From the NCBI GenBank assembly GCA_002436415.1, contig DJMA01000042.1, positions 23,193 to 87,192 of the forward strand: a stretch of 64,000 bases of DNA. Direction: 5' to 3'. The position numbers and the translations under genes are program-made. Shown one piece after another: positions 42,039 through 51,395 of the stretch. Origin of the DNA: Bdellovibrionaceae bacterium UBA6502 (lineage in GTDB: Bacteria; Bdellovibrionota; Bdellovibrionia; Bdellovibrionales; UBA840). Position 1 is the stretch's first letter. Every line of letters starts with the position of its first letter. The notes beneath the pieces were generated by a model. It made no database searches, was not told the origin of the DNA, and worked only from the letters and a program-made list of their open reading frames with translations.

Positions 42039-43862
42039 TTAACTTAAAATTGGTAAAACTTGTAGTTCTAATTCTTGTTCCAGATTCTCTTTGATTTTTT
42101 CCACATTGGCTTTTTTTCTTCCGACACCAATCATTAATGTATCAAAACTCATACTTCCTTTAAGTGTGATTAATCCTTCTATTAGACTTCCTGGAAGTAT
42201 CTTTACAGTGAGAATACAGTCTGTGTCCTGATAAATAGGAGCGATTTGCTGTGAAACAACTCTTTGTAAAAGTTCAAAGAAAAAGCCCTCAGGGTCTTTG
42301 TTCTCTTCGGCGTGGAAAATTACCAATTCGAAGGCTTCCCCTTTGGATAACTTTTTAGATTTTTTAACGGCGTGGTTCAAAAGACGTCTTGCCCCTGTAC
42401 CACCTGCGCAGACAACGTATTTAGGTAAATCTAGGGGGAGGTCAGTGCTTTGGGAAAAACGGCCGAGGCCTAGCCTTAAATCGCTTCTTGTCTCTAAACG
42501 TTCTTCTAAAACACCCCAGCGATAAAATGCCATGAGTAATAAAATCAAACTTAAAAGTTCAATAAGAAGGGTTCTTGCTTCTGAGTCGGTAAAGTAGACT
42601 AGGAGTAATTGGGCAGAGGCTAAAAATACACCAGAGATCAAAGGTACAAGAGGAATTGAGTAATCGCCAATGATCAACTTTGATTTACTTAAGCGTCGTT
42701 TGTCACAATCCCTGCGAAGGGGTTTGTTTCTCATGAGAACAACGCCTAAGGCGAAACTCACCATTACTCCAAGAAAACTCATGCCGTAAACTTCTTCCAA
42801 GACCGAATCTTTGTTTGCGGCAAAGGCTGTCATAAACATTGCAACAAACATAAATGGAAAAGCAATGAAGGGATAACCTTGTATGCTTGGAAAACGATGA
42901 GCGAGACGCTTTAAAAGTATTTGTGGAAGATTCCCTTGTTTCGCCATGGTTGTGGCAAGACCAATGAAACCCACATAGGCGGTATTGGTAGCGGCGAAAA
43001 GTGTGAGGGTGGCATCGATCACCAAAATCCAAAGTAAAATGCCTCCACCTAGTTTTTCAGCGAGACCACTTAAAAGCGCACTGCGATTACTTAGGACTTC
43101 TTCGTGGCTTAAAACAGCAAGACACATAAAGCTGATTACTGGCGCTGTTAAACTAACTAAAATCACAACAGCACGATAAAGCTTTTGTACTGTTTCGTTC
43201 ATCGGCTCTTCTAGCTCTTCAACGATTTGTGCCGCAGACTCAAAACCTGTGATTCCTAAAAAGGCGGCGGCAAATCCATGCAAAATGGCAGCGGTGCTTA
43301 AATCCGCTGGCATATTGTCTAACATTTTTGTCCACTCAATGTCGTGAGTTAGTAAATAAATTCCACTCCACAAACCCATAATAATTAGTAAACCAAAATG
43401 AAAACCGGCGATGGCAGTTACAATTTTAGCCGGTTCTTTAATGCCTCGAATGTTCAAAAGCCCAAAGACTACGATGGGGATAAAAGAAATCATAATGATG
43501 GCACTGGAGCTAACATGCTCTAGTAAGCTAGAAATGTAATGCGCTCCTGCAAGAGAACTAACCGCTGCGGTAGCAAGGTAAGACAGTATGGTTAAAGCAC
43601 CTACTAAAACAGCAGCTCTTCTACCGATGGTTCTCAAAACCATCACGTAGGCACCACCATTGTAAGGAGACATTGCAATGCCTTCTTCATAAGTCTTTTT
43701 AAATAACCACATTAAAATACAAACTAGCATGATAAAGCCAGGTGCTAGGTAGCCAACCTTAGGAAATAGAAGTCCTGTCGAATAGAAAACAGAGGTTCCG
43801 ATGTCAGCGCCAACGATACCGGCAGCGATAATCCAACTTAATCCACTTTTATTTTTATCCAA
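42039..43862 (-). CDS. APC-family permease with UspA-like cytoplasmic tail
   Basis: 607 residues. Twelve or so hydrophobic segments begin with SWIIAAGIVGADIGTSVFYS, the APC substrate-site loop, and include FAAAFLGITGFESAAQI in TM6. After about residue 465 a soluble region shows an alpha/beta order (KYVVCAGGTGARRLLNHAV, FELVIFHAEENKDPEG, FDTLMIGVGRKK) like a universal-stress-protein fold. Such permease-Usp fusions carry amino acids or polyamines and may sense ATP. Start is TTG with AAGGA upstream. The substrate is unknown. Confidence 0.83.
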   Translation of the reverse strand: MDKNKSGLSWIIAAGIVGADIGTSVFYSTGLLFPKVGYLAPGFIMLVCILMWLFKKTYEEGIAMSPYNGGAYVMVLRTIGRRAAVLVGALTILSYLATAAVSSLAGAHYISSLLEHVSSSAIIMISFIPIVVFGLLNIRGIKEPAKIVTAIAGFHFGLLIIMGLWSGIYLLTHDIEWTKMLDNMPADLSTAAILHGFAAAFLGITGFESAAQIVEELEEPMNETVQKLYRAVVILVSLTAPVISFMCLAVLSHEEVLSNRSALLSGLAEKLGGGILLWILVIDATLTLFAATNTAYVGFIGLATTMAKQGNLPQILLKRLAHRFPSIQGYPFIAFPFMFVAMFMTAFAANKDSVLEEVYGMSFLGVMVSFALGVVLMRNKPLRRDCDKRRLSKSKLIIGDYSIPLVPLISGVFLASAQLLLVYFTDSEARTLLIELLSLILLLMAFYRWGVLEERLETRSDLRLGLGRFSQSTDLPLDLPKYVVCAGGTGARRLLNHAVKKSKKLSKGEAFELVIFHAEENKDPEGFFFELLQRVVSQQIAPIYQDTDCILTVKILPGSLIEGLITLKGSMSFDTLMIGVGRKKANVEKIKENLEQELELQVLPILS

Positions 43863-43906
43863 AATTGTAATCCTTGTTTCTTACATTCTCGCATTGAACC
43901 TAGTCA

Positions 43907-44947
43907 TTAGGCAAAGACTTCACCGATACTAGTTCTCGGCATAGCCTCTTGGTCTAGGTGGTTTAACTTACATATTTCAGCAAAGCTCTGTAGGCCTTTG
44001 GTTTCTTGAAAAAGCTGTTTCGCTTCGGGATAGGTGTTTCCTAAAAACTTAATCCATTGTTTGCCACGTTTAATACTGTGATAATCACCAAATACAGAGT
44101 AGTTAAGTTTTAAAAAACTTTGGTAGTGAGGATAAGTTTCAGTCCATTGATTTTTTAATAGATTGTTTTTATAGGCTGTCTTCAAAAAAGGAAACTTTTT
44201 TGAAAGCTCAGACTTAGACTCTTGATCAAAGCGATGATGAATTTGATTTGCTAAGCCTGGATTCGTGAAAGCGCCACGGCCTATGAAAAAGTCTTCGCAA
44301 CCAGAAACCTCTTTACAGCGCTTTAAGTCCTCGGTGGTCCATATGTCGCCGTTGGCAAAAACAGGAATCGATATTTCGTCCTTCATACTAGCAATATACT
44401 CCCAATGAGCAGGTGGCTTGTAGGCTTCTTTTTTTGTTCTAGCATGGATGGCAATCCAGTCCGCGCCTCCATCCTCTACAGCCTTTGCAATCTCTTTATG
44501 AAGACTCTTGTCTTCGAAGCCCAGTCGAACCTTTGCAGTTAGGGGGTAGTCTTTGGGGAGATGTTTTCTTAGTTCCGTTAATATTTTATAAATTCGATTA
44601 GGGTCCTTTAATAGACTGGCACCACCATCATGGCGATTAACGGTTTTTGCTGGGCAACCAAAATTTAAATCTATGCCTGGGGCGCCTAAGTCTTTGGCTA
44701 ACAATGCATTTTCAGATAAAGAAACAGGGTCACTTCCAAGAAGCTGAACAAAAACAGGAGTTCCCGCTTTGGTCTTCCCATCGTTTTTTAGCTCCGGACA
44801 ATACTTATAAAAAGTCTTAGGAGATAGAAGGTTGCCTGTGACTCGAATAAACTCAGTCACACAAAGATTGTAGCCCCCAATATCAGAATAGATCCTGCGA
44901 ATTACAGGATCTACCACGCCTTCCATGGGAGCTAGCACTAAAATCAT
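43907..44947 (-). CDS. tRNA-dihydrouridine synthase (Dus family, DusC-like)
   Basis: 346 residues, FMN TIM-barrel enzyme reducing uridines of tRNA. Marks: LAPMEGVVDPVIRRI at the start, FVQLLGSDP, the hallmark DLNFGCPAKTVNRHDGGASLL with the catalytic cysteine, then HARTKKEAYKPPAHWEYI, VFANGDIWT and FFIGRGAFTNP. The NRHDGG form resembles DusC. It overlaps the upstream EVE-domain gene by four bases, so they are one unit. Confidence 0.93.
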   Translation of the reverse strand: MILVLAPMEGVVDPVIRRIYSDIGGYNLCVTEFIRVTGNLLSPKTFYKYCPELKNDGKTKAGTPVFVQLLGSDPVSLSENALLAKDLGAPGIDLNFGCPAKTVNRHDGGASLLKDPNRIYKILTELRKHLPKDYPLTAKVRLGFEDKSLHKEIAKAVEDGGADWIAIHARTKKEAYKPPAHWEYIASMKDEISIPVFANGDIWTTEDLKRCKEVSGCEDFFIGRGAFTNPGLANQIHHRFDQESKSELSKKFPFLKTAYKNNLLKNQWTETYPHYQSFLKLNYSVFGDYHSIKRGKQWIKFLGNTYPEAKQLFQETKGLQSFAEICKLNHLDQEAMPRTSIGEVFA

Positions 44948-45414
44948 TTTTTATATCCTGCCATTTTTAAAACACATTTAAATTCGTTGGCCTTAACGGG
45001 TTGAATGCTAAGTCTTTGGCCTTTTTGCACTACGGCCATATCGCTTAATTTGGGCTCTGCTTTTATAGCTTCTAGTGTAACCGGTTCAGCGAAATGTCCC
45101 TCGTAGGCTACCTCGACACAATACCAAACTGGTTTTTCTTTTGTGGCGCGTTTTTCAAAATATTTTGATTTTTCATCAAACTGCAAAGGGTCAGGAAAAG
45201 CTTCTTTTGAAACGGTGGCTAGGCCATAAACGCCCATCGGTTTTGTACGAGAGTGATAAAAAAGAATTTCGTCACCTAATTTCATATCTTTCATCATAAA
45301 ATTTCTAGCTTGGTAGTTTCTCACTCCATCCCAAGGCTCTTTTTTAACTTTTTTTAAGTCATCAATTGAGAAAACATCTGGCTCAGACTTCATTAACCAA
45401 TATTTTTTCGCCAT
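44944..45414 (-). CDS. EVE-domain protein (thymocyte nuclear protein 1 family)
   Basis: About 156 residues from ATG 45414, chosen because TAGGAG lies seven bases upstream. KYWLMKSEPDVFSIDDL, PWDGVRNYQARNFMMKD and LGDEILFYHSRTKPMGVYGLATV are classic EVE/PUA-like signatures. EVE domains bind modified nucleobases in DNA or RNA; no partner nuclease is adjacent, and the coupled neighbour is a tRNA modification enzyme, which hints at an RNA link. Length is typical. Confidence 0.92.
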   Translation of the reverse strand: MAKKYWLMKSEPDVFSIDDLKKVKKEPWDGVRNYQARNFMMKDMKLGDEILFYHSRTKPMGVYGLATVSKEAFPDPLQFDEKSKYFEKRATKEKPVWYCVEVAYEGHFAEPVTLEAIKAEPKLSDMAVVQKGQRLSIQPVKANEFKCVLKMAGYKK

Positions 45415-45578
45415 AAACACTCCTAGTTTGTGAATCAAGGATTTTTCTTTAAAAATCTGTTGTCATCCTGTTGTTTTTTAGGCCCCATACTTACCAAAAA
45501 TATTGTATGAAAGGCAGTAGAAAATCGGTGATTCTAGGTGGAAGTTCAGCTAGTATGACCAAAAATCAGGGGGATAGC

Positions 45579-46442
45579 ATGGCCAAGGCGAAATTTTTAC
45601 CAGATTGGTTCACCAGAAATGACATTAAACCTTATGTATATATTAGAAACGAAAACTCTAGTTATACTCCTGGTGTTACTCACCCAGTAGATTGGTTTAA
45701 CGAGAAAGAGCATTTGCAATTTGAACCCACCTTATTAAAAAACTTAGATTTCGGGGAAGCAATTTTGTCTTTAGAGGGCAATGCTTTTGAAGAGAGTGCT
45801 ATGCCAATGCCTAAATGGGTTTTTTATGACTGTGCGATTATGCCAGGGATTGTTTCTGGCTTTGCAATGAAGCGAAGTTCTTTGCCAGAAGAATTAGAGC
45901 AATTAATTAAGCCTGCACCGGGTTTAAAATGGGTACCAATTAGTTGTTTTATCGCTATTCCAACTGCATTTGACGGGCAGTGGATTGCGCACAATTTAAC
46001 TTCTGCCAACAAATTTTTAAAGCGCGAAGATCGCTTAAAAGGCTTGGGTTACTTGAGTAAGGCTTTTGGTCTTTGGTATGCAAACATCAAAAAGCTTTGC
46101 GGCGTGACTCAGTGGACTAGCCCGGCAATCAAGCTCCATTCTTGCTATGGTGACTTTGAGTTGATAACTGCTTACACACCAATTCATACCCACAAAAATA
46201 CTTTTACTTATAAAAGTTGGGTAGACTCTCGTAAATGGTTCCGTTTTTTCACCAAAGAAGACGCTCCTGAATTTCATAGTTTTCATGTGGATTCCGGTTT
46301 AGAAATAGACCCAACAAGCACCGAGTCTATGAAGGATATTCATATTAAATTAGAAGCAGGTAATGGACCTTTCTTTTTATCCGAAGACCAAATTCGCAAG
46401 CAGAAATTGGATGAAGCATTAAAGCTGTACATGCTGAGATAA
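45579..46442 (+). CDS. Conserved cytoplasmic protein of unknown function
   Basis: About 287 residues. I chose ATG 45579 with AGGGGGA upstream; the frame runs 36 codons further and has another ATG at 45555. There is no signal peptide or membrane span. Notable stretches are many tryptophans and aromatics (LPDWFTRNDIKPYVYIRNE, KAFGLWYANIKKLCG, TYKSWVDSRKWFRFFT) and three cysteines. No catalytic motif is recognised. It is divergent from the EVE/Dus operon and stands alone. Confidence 0.65.
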   Translation: MAKAKFLPDWFTRNDIKPYVYIRNENSSYTPGVTHPVDWFNEKEHLQFEPTLLKNLDFGEAILSLEGNAFEESAMPMPKWVFYDCAIMPGIVSGFAMKRSSLPEELEQLIKPAPGLKWVPISCFIAIPTAFDGQWIAHNLTSANKFLKREDRLKGLGYLSKAFGLWYANIKKLCGVTQWTSPAIKLHSCYGDFELITAYTPIHTHKNTFTYKSWVDSRKWFRFFTKEDAPEFHSFHVDSGLEIDPTSTESMKDIHIKLEAGNGPFFLSEDQIRKQKLDEALKLYMLR

Positions 46443-46573
46443 GAATAAAATAAGATTTGCTGATATATTGTGAAAAACTAGACAATGTGAGTAAGCTTTT
46501 CTGTGTACAGGGGCTTTCCTTGAAGTTTGGGCTTTAAAAGTTTATTATAAAGCCCAACCAAGGATAAAAATTT

Positions 46574-46999
46574 ATGAGTGATGTACTGGTTTTACCTGCC
46601 GTAGCCAAAAATGTTCTTTATCAATGTAAAAAGTGTGATGCAGAAAGATACCATCGTGTTTTAGCGCATACTTCTGAAACTTCAGCCAAGATCGAATGTG
46701 AAATTTGTGGTTCGAAGAAAACTTTCAAATTAACAAAACCTAAATCCGCTGCAAAAAAGAAAACCACAGCCAGTGCAAAGAAAAGAGCTTCAAAGACAGT
46801 GGCTCCTTCTACTTGGGCGGAGTTGAATGAACGCGCAAATACGGACAAAGCAGTTGATTACAATTTTAAAAATACTTATGAAGCCAATACGGTTTTAGAC
46901 CACAAAAAATTTGGAATTGGTTTTATCATTAAAGTGGAAGGCCAAAAGATGGAGGTGGTTTTTCAAGACCAAATCCGTCAACTAATCCACGGAAGATAA
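46574..46999 (+). CDS. Zinc-ribbon protein with lysine-rich linker and SH3-like tail
   Basis: 141 residues. An N-terminal four-cysteine zinc ribbon (YQCKKCDAERYHRV ... IECEICGSKK) is followed by a lysine/alanine/threonine-rich linker (KPKSAAKKKTTASAKKRASK). The last about 55 residues (VLDHKKFGIGFIIKVEGQKMEVVF) carry a pattern shared with CarD- or Tudor-like small barrels. The layout suggests binding to nucleic acid or RNA polymerase, but that is inference. The lysine linker resembles the H1-SWIB protein at the other end of the window. AAGGAT lies upstream of the ATG. Confidence 0.72.
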   Translation: MSDVLVLPAVAKNVLYQCKKCDAERYHRVLAHTSETSAKIECEICGSKKTFKLTKPKSAAKKKTTASAKKRASKTVAPSTWAELNERANTDKAVDYNFKNTYEANTVLDHKKFGIGFIIKVEGQKMEVVFQDQIRQLIHGR

Positions 47000-47004
47000 T
47001 TTCA

Positions 47005-47784
47005 TTGGAATTAATATCCTGCCTTTTATTGGGGAGTGCCGTCGGCCTAGTTTCTAGCTTTTTAGGAGTAGGCGGCGGAATTTTTATTGTCCCTTTACTA
47101 CCGACCATTGCTGGTGTGAGTAGTAGCCAAGCTGTTGCCACTAGTCTATTCACTGTATTTCTAGTGACGTCTAAAAACATTTACGCTTTCAATAAAAAGC
47201 GTCAAGTTCCCTGGGCGGCAGCATTAAATCTTGCCATTGGCGCCTCTATCGCTACCTTTTTAACATCTATGGTTTTAGACCAAATCAACGAGTCCTACTT
47301 AGTGCTAGCACTAGCTGCAGTACTTTTGGGAACGGCGATTCGTTTGTTTTTTCAAGGAAAAGCCGAGCCTATCAAAGATAGTGAAATCACGAAGTCTTTT
47401 GATTATAGAGCCTTAGTTTTGGGATTTTTCTGTGGATCAATAGTGGGTGTTACCGGTATTGGCGGTGGTATTTTGTATGGTCCTTTACTCTTAGGTTTTA
47501 AAATGGTCAAAGAAGAGCAAATGGCTCCAGGCTCTAATGTGGTTATGTTTTGTTCGAGCTTAATGGCTAGTATTGGTTTTGCCCTAAATGCCGATCAAAT
47601 TGATTTTCCTAATTTAGGTTTGATTCGTATGGATTTGGCATTGATGATTTTTGCCAGCGCATTTGTGCTATCAAAAATTGGTCATAAATACCAAGGTGGC
47701 ATAGATCCTAAAAAACGAAAATGGATCATGGCTAGTCTTCTTGTTTTAATGTTTATTAAAACCATCTGGCGCTATTTCGCATAA
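47005..47784 (+). CDS. TauE/SafE-family permease
   Basis: 259 residues, start TTG five bases after the previous stop. About eight membrane spans; family marks are VGLVSSFLGVGGGIFIVPLL and the inverted repeat VGVTGIGGGILYGPLLLG. Members export sulfite, sulfoacetate or similar anions. The substrate is not determined. It probably shares a transcript with the zinc-ribbon gene by close spacing only. Confidence 0.88.
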   Translation: MELISCLLLGSAVGLVSSFLGVGGGIFIVPLLPTIAGVSSSQAVATSLFTVFLVTSKNIYAFNKKRQVPWAAALNLAIGASIATFLTSMVLDQINESYLVLALAAVLLGTAIRLFFQGKAEPIKDSEITKSFDYRALVLGFFCGSIVGVTGIGGGILYGPLLLGFKMVKEEQMAPGSNVVMFCSSLMASIGFALNADQIDFPNLGLIRMDLALMIFASAFVLSKIGHKYQGGIDPKKRKWIMASLLVLMFIKTIWRYFA

Positions 47785-47797
47785 TTTACTCAACTTA

Positions 47798-47948
47798 AAT
47801 TGCTCCACTTTATTGCGGATAAAAATTCCTAATGCCGAAATGTATTTAGGCTATTGAGATTCGTCCGAATTTCGTTCTTACTTGCAAGGAATACAAAAAG
47901 AGATTCTGCAAACTTAGTTTAAATCCATCGCGTTTAAGTGGGGAAATT
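47798..47948. repeat. Terminal-inverted-repeat element, copy C (degenerate)
   Basis: Left arm near CTCCACTTTATTGCGGATA, right arm CATCGCGTTTAAGTGGGG; 151 bases overall. Its interior (ATTCGTCCGAATTTCG and CAAAAAGAGATTCTGC) matches blocks in copies A and B. It lies 13 bases from copy B in the same direction. Confidence 0.7.
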
Positions 47949-47961
47949 TATGGCTATTTGG

Positions 47962-48113
47962 AACTGGTCCCTTTAATTGCGGATGGATTTTAATAAGTAG
48001 CTGAAAGTTTTCTTGTAAAAGGTGTTTGTCCGAATTTTGGCTTTCCTAGCAATGAATGTAGTTAGAGAATTTAAGGGTTTAAATTGTTTCATCCGCAATT
48101 AAGTGGGCCAGTT
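47962..48113. repeat. 152-bp terminal-inverted-repeat element, copy B
   Basis: Arms 47962-47985 and 48090-48113 match each other at 21 of 24 bases and share the core TTAATTGCGGATG. The right arm is identical to that of copy A over 24 bases. No ORF and no clear target-site duplication. Confidence 0.8.
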
Positions 48114-48245
48114 TAGGCTTGGTAAAGCCAATTATCTCTATAGCCTAGTTAGGGGCTGAGCTTAGAAAGAGCCACTTTTTTAAGCTTGGAGCTTAAAAAT
48201 AAGAATCTCACTTGCAATTTGCTCAGTATATCGTTTTATAGAGGT

Positions 48246-50279
48246 GTGAATCGATGGGTAGAAGGTTTAAATCCAGAACAAGCTGAGGCGGCTCTCCATA
48301 ACCATGGGCCGATGTTAATCCTAGCCGGAGCGGGCAGTGGTAAGACCACTGTATTGGTGGCTAGAACCGGTCGATTGATTGATGAAAAGGTTTGTAAGGC
48401 CAAAGAGATTTGCGTTTTAACCTTTACCAACAAAGCCGCCAAAGAGCTGCAACATCGAGTTGGGCAGAAGCTAGGTAAAAAGCTAGCAAAAGGCTTGTGG
48501 ACGGGGACTTTTCATTCCTTTGGTTTACAGGTTTTAAAGCAATACCACAAAGAGGCAAGGCTTCCTAAAAACTTTGGAATTTTAAGTGGTGGAGATCAAT
48601 CTGCAATCGTAAAAGAACTTTTAAAAGATTTTCGTGGTTCCAAAGACTCTTATGATGCAGAGACATTGGTTTCTATGATGAGTGAATGGCGAGCCATTAG
48701 TCGTTGGAAAGCTAAAAAAGAAGATGAATATGAAGAAGCCTGCGAATGGCTTTTACCAAAATATCTAAAGCGGCTAGAGCACCTTGGTCTTGTGGATTTT
48801 GACGAATTAATGTTAGCCCCTGTGCGTTTGGCTGAAACATTTCCTGATATAGCCTATGATTTAAAAAATAGGTTTAAGCAGTTAATGGTGGATGAATTTC
48901 AAGATACCAATAAAATTCAGATGAAATTGGTTTTGCTTTTGTCTGCCGGGGCTCAGAATATTTCTGTGGTTGGTGATGACGATCAAAGTATTTATGGTTG
49001 GCGTGGCGCAGAGGTAAGTAATATTTTAAATTTTCCTCACCTGTTTGATGATTGTAAAGTGGTGCGCCTTGAAAGAAACTATCGTTCTACTCCTTCTATT
49101 TTAAACATTGCTAATGTGGTTATTGAGAAAAATACTGAGCGACATGATAAAATTCTACGCCCTGGTATTACCAGTAATGGCGAGGGTGAAAAACCAGAGC
49201 TTTTTATTTATGAAAATGAAGACGAAGAGGCTGAAAGAGTTTGTGACGAAATAAATCGTTTTATGGGCGAAGGTTATGAGGCAGGAGAGATTGCCATCTT
49301 GTATCGCTCCAACTCGCAGGGAGCACTCATCGAGGCTGAGCTAAGAAAGCATCGTATTCCTTATAAATTAAATGGTGGGACTGCTTTCTTTGATCGTCGA
49401 GAGACTAAAGATATTTTAGCTTATCTTCGTTGTGCAATTAATCCTAATGAAATTTCTCTTCGCAGAATTATCAATACACCCAATCGAGGGATTGGCGAAA
49501 CTTCCCTAGACAAAGTCATTGAATACTCTCATGAGAAAAGCATTAGTTTTGAGAGGGCGGCACGAAACTGGCAGAGTGCTGGAGTGAGTGATAAAACCGG
49601 AAAGAATTTCGAAGATTTTTTTCAATTATTGGATGAGTTGGTCGTAAAAATCATTCGTGAAAACAATAAAACACCGGGGCAAAATTTATTAAAACTTTTT
49701 GCAGATATTGGTTATAAAAACTTTGTTGAAAAGCTAAGTAAAGACCAAAAAACCGCTAGTTTACGTTGGAACTTGGTAGAAATTTTTGCCAACGTACTGG
49801 ATTCCTTTATGGATCAGGGCGGCAGAAGCCCGCAGAGTTTGATTGAATTTATAGATGCAATGGAGCTTCGTGATCAAATGGTGGATAACGAAGAAAAAGA
49901 CCAGACTCCGAAGGTCCAACTAATGACTTTCCATGCGAGTAAAGGACTTGAGTATCCAATTTGCTTTTTACTAGGGGTGGAAGAAGACATCATTCCTCAC
50001 AAAAGCTTGGGTGGTGATATCTCTGAAGAGCGAAGACTTTTTTATGTTGCCATTACTCGCGCTAAGCAAAAACTAATCATGAGTCGCGCTAAGGAAAGAA
50101 GAAAGTTTGGTCGATTGCAAAAGTCTGCACCTAGCCGTTTTCTTTTGGAGATTCCAGAAGATATGTACAAGACCTATGATATGGGATTTCGACCTGTTAG
50201 TACTGCGGAGAGAAAGTCCATGCTAGATGATTTGTATTCTAAACTGGATTCCAATGCCAAAAAACAAAGCCTAAGCTAA
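48246..50279 (+). CDS. UvrD/PcrA/Rep-family DNA helicase
   Basis: About 677 residues, superfamily 1A. Motifs in order: Q motif GLNPEQAEAALH, Walker A ILAGAGSGKTTVLVAR, VDEFQDTN (Walker B), GDDDQSIYGWRGA, RLERNYRS, FHASKGLEYPICFLLG and YVAITRAKQKL. It unwinds DNA 3' to 5' in repair or replication restart. The likely start is GTG 48246, eight residues before LNPEQ as in the family; the frame runs back to a TTG at 48186 without similarity. Whether it is UvrD, PcrA or Rep cannot be decided by eye. Confidence 0.93.
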   Translation: MNRWVEGLNPEQAEAALHNHGPMLILAGAGSGKTTVLVARTGRLIDEKVCKAKEICVLTFTNKAAKELQHRVGQKLGKKLAKGLWTGTFHSFGLQVLKQYHKEARLPKNFGILSGGDQSAIVKELLKDFRGSKDSYDAETLVSMMSEWRAISRWKAKKEDEYEEACEWLLPKYLKRLEHLGLVDFDELMLAPVRLAETFPDIAYDLKNRFKQLMVDEFQDTNKIQMKLVLLLSAGAQNISVVGDDDQSIYGWRGAEVSNILNFPHLFDDCKVVRLERNYRSTPSILNIANVVIEKNTERHDKILRPGITSNGEGEKPELFIYENEDEEAERVCDEINRFMGEGYEAGEIAILYRSNSQGALIEAELRKHRIPYKLNGGTAFFDRRETKDILAYLRCAINPNEISLRRIINTPNRGIGETSLDKVIEYSHEKSISFERAARNWQSAGVSDKTGKNFEDFFQLLDELVVKIIRENNKTPGQNLLKLFADIGYKNFVEKLSKDQKTASLRWNLVEIFANVLDSFMDQGGRSPQSLIEFIDAMELRDQMVDNEEKDQTPKVQLMTFHASKGLEYPICFLLGVEEDIIPHKSLGGDISEERRLFYVAITRAKQKLIMSRAKERRKFGRLQKSAPSRFLLEIPEDMYKTYDMGFRPVSTAERKSMLDDLYSKLDSNAKKQSLS

Positions 50280-50415
50280 ATATTTGTTTTGTTAGCTATA
50301 AGCTTTTAGCTGTTAGATTTCTGACTCTTCTAGAGATTTTTCAAAATAAGTTATATTTAATCTTTCGTTTTTAATGTAGTTCTCGCCTATGGTAGTTTTA
50401 GGTATCAGGAGGAAT

Positions 50416-51210
50416 ATGAGAGCTTTAATCGGTTTTTTTACGCTATTTTTGGCTGTTAACGTTCAGGCTATGCAACTCTCAAAATTTCAGTTGGCGTGCA
50501 CAAGCTCGGCAATAGAGAGTGATTCTGTGGCTAGCTTAAAAACCACAGCTTTAACTCATTTACGAACTTTTAAGCTAGGAGATAAAATTTCGGATCAAGA
50601 CCAGCTCCTTAAAGAAAGCTTTTTAAAAGAGTATGAGAGATTAAATGAATCCGAATATCTTGGATCACAAGAGGTAGTCCTTCGTTTTAATCTTTATTTA
50701 GAAAAAGCTTCCGAAGCCATTGTCGAAAAACTTAATGATATGGGCTATCTTGAAATTTTAGATCGCCTGATAGAAAAATCTGAAGTAATACCAGAGTATA
50801 GCAATGAGAAAGCCCTGCAGGGTTTTAGACTTGAGCCTCACATTGAATCTAATCGTGAAATCCCTATTGAAGAAGTTGTTTTTCCAAAGCAGGTCATTGC
50901 TTTTCGTGAAGTACATACGGAATTCATTAGGCTATTTAAACGTTTGAATGAAGACCTTCGTCAATTACAGATAAGAAAACTAGCTCTGGAAGAGGTGTTT
51001 GATAGTAAAGGATTGATTGATTTTGTTAGATCTGGAGATCCATCTTCTGTAAAGGAAGAGAGTTTGGATAACTATCAAGGGCTCATGAGGGAGTATTTCT
51101 TTATAGAAACAAGTTTGCAACATATGCTTGAGAACATCGAACAAATGTATCCGTATTACATTAATTTGGAACACATCTCAAATGAGAGCAAAATAAAATA
51201 TTTGAATTAG
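50416..51210 (+). CDS. Secreted helical protein of unknown function
   Basis: About 264 residues from ATG 50416, which has AGGAGG upstream. The signal peptide is RALIGFFTLFLAVNVQA. The mature part is mostly helical and acidic (LKTTALTHLRTFKLGDK, EAIVEKLNDMGYLEILDRL, REVHTEFIRLFKRLNEDLR) with a single cysteine early. No family is recognised. It is followed by an exported nuclease-like gene on the same strand, 185 bases further on. Confidence 0.68.
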   Translation: MRALIGFFTLFLAVNVQAMQLSKFQLACTSSAIESDSVASLKTTALTHLRTFKLGDKISDQDQLLKESFLKEYERLNESEYLGSQEVVLRFNLYLEKASEAIVEKLNDMGYLEILDRLIEKSEVIPEYSNEKALQGFRLEPHIESNREIPIEEVVFPKQVIAFREVHTEFIRLFKRLNEDLRQLQIRKLALEEVFDSKGLIDFVRSGDPSSVKEESLDNYQGLMREYFFIETSLQHMLENIEQMYPYYINLEHISNESKIKYLN

Positions 51211-51395
51211 GTAAATTCCAGATAGGAAGGCCCTGTTTATTTTGCGAATTGTTTTCGGCTGTGGATTTGTTAGGCACAAGGAGTAAGATCCCAAAAAACC
51301 TTCATTTAATATAATTTTTTTATTGCCATCCTAAAATATTTATATACATTAGGGCCAACGCCGGGACACAAGTTGTTCTGAATACTGGGGGGTAT

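Larger units (their letters stand above)
47785..48245. other. Intergenic region filled by two 152-bp repeat elements
   Basis: Between the TauE gene and the helicase gene. Two tandem copies of the inverted-repeat element (47798-47948 and 47962-48113) occupy most of it. About 130 bases then lead to the helicase start. Confidence 0.65.

Noticed and set aside
42703..43032. 109-codon minus-strand frame inside the permease gene
   Set aside because: Out-of-frame shadow, rich in Cys, His and Arg, and within a clear transmembrane coding region.
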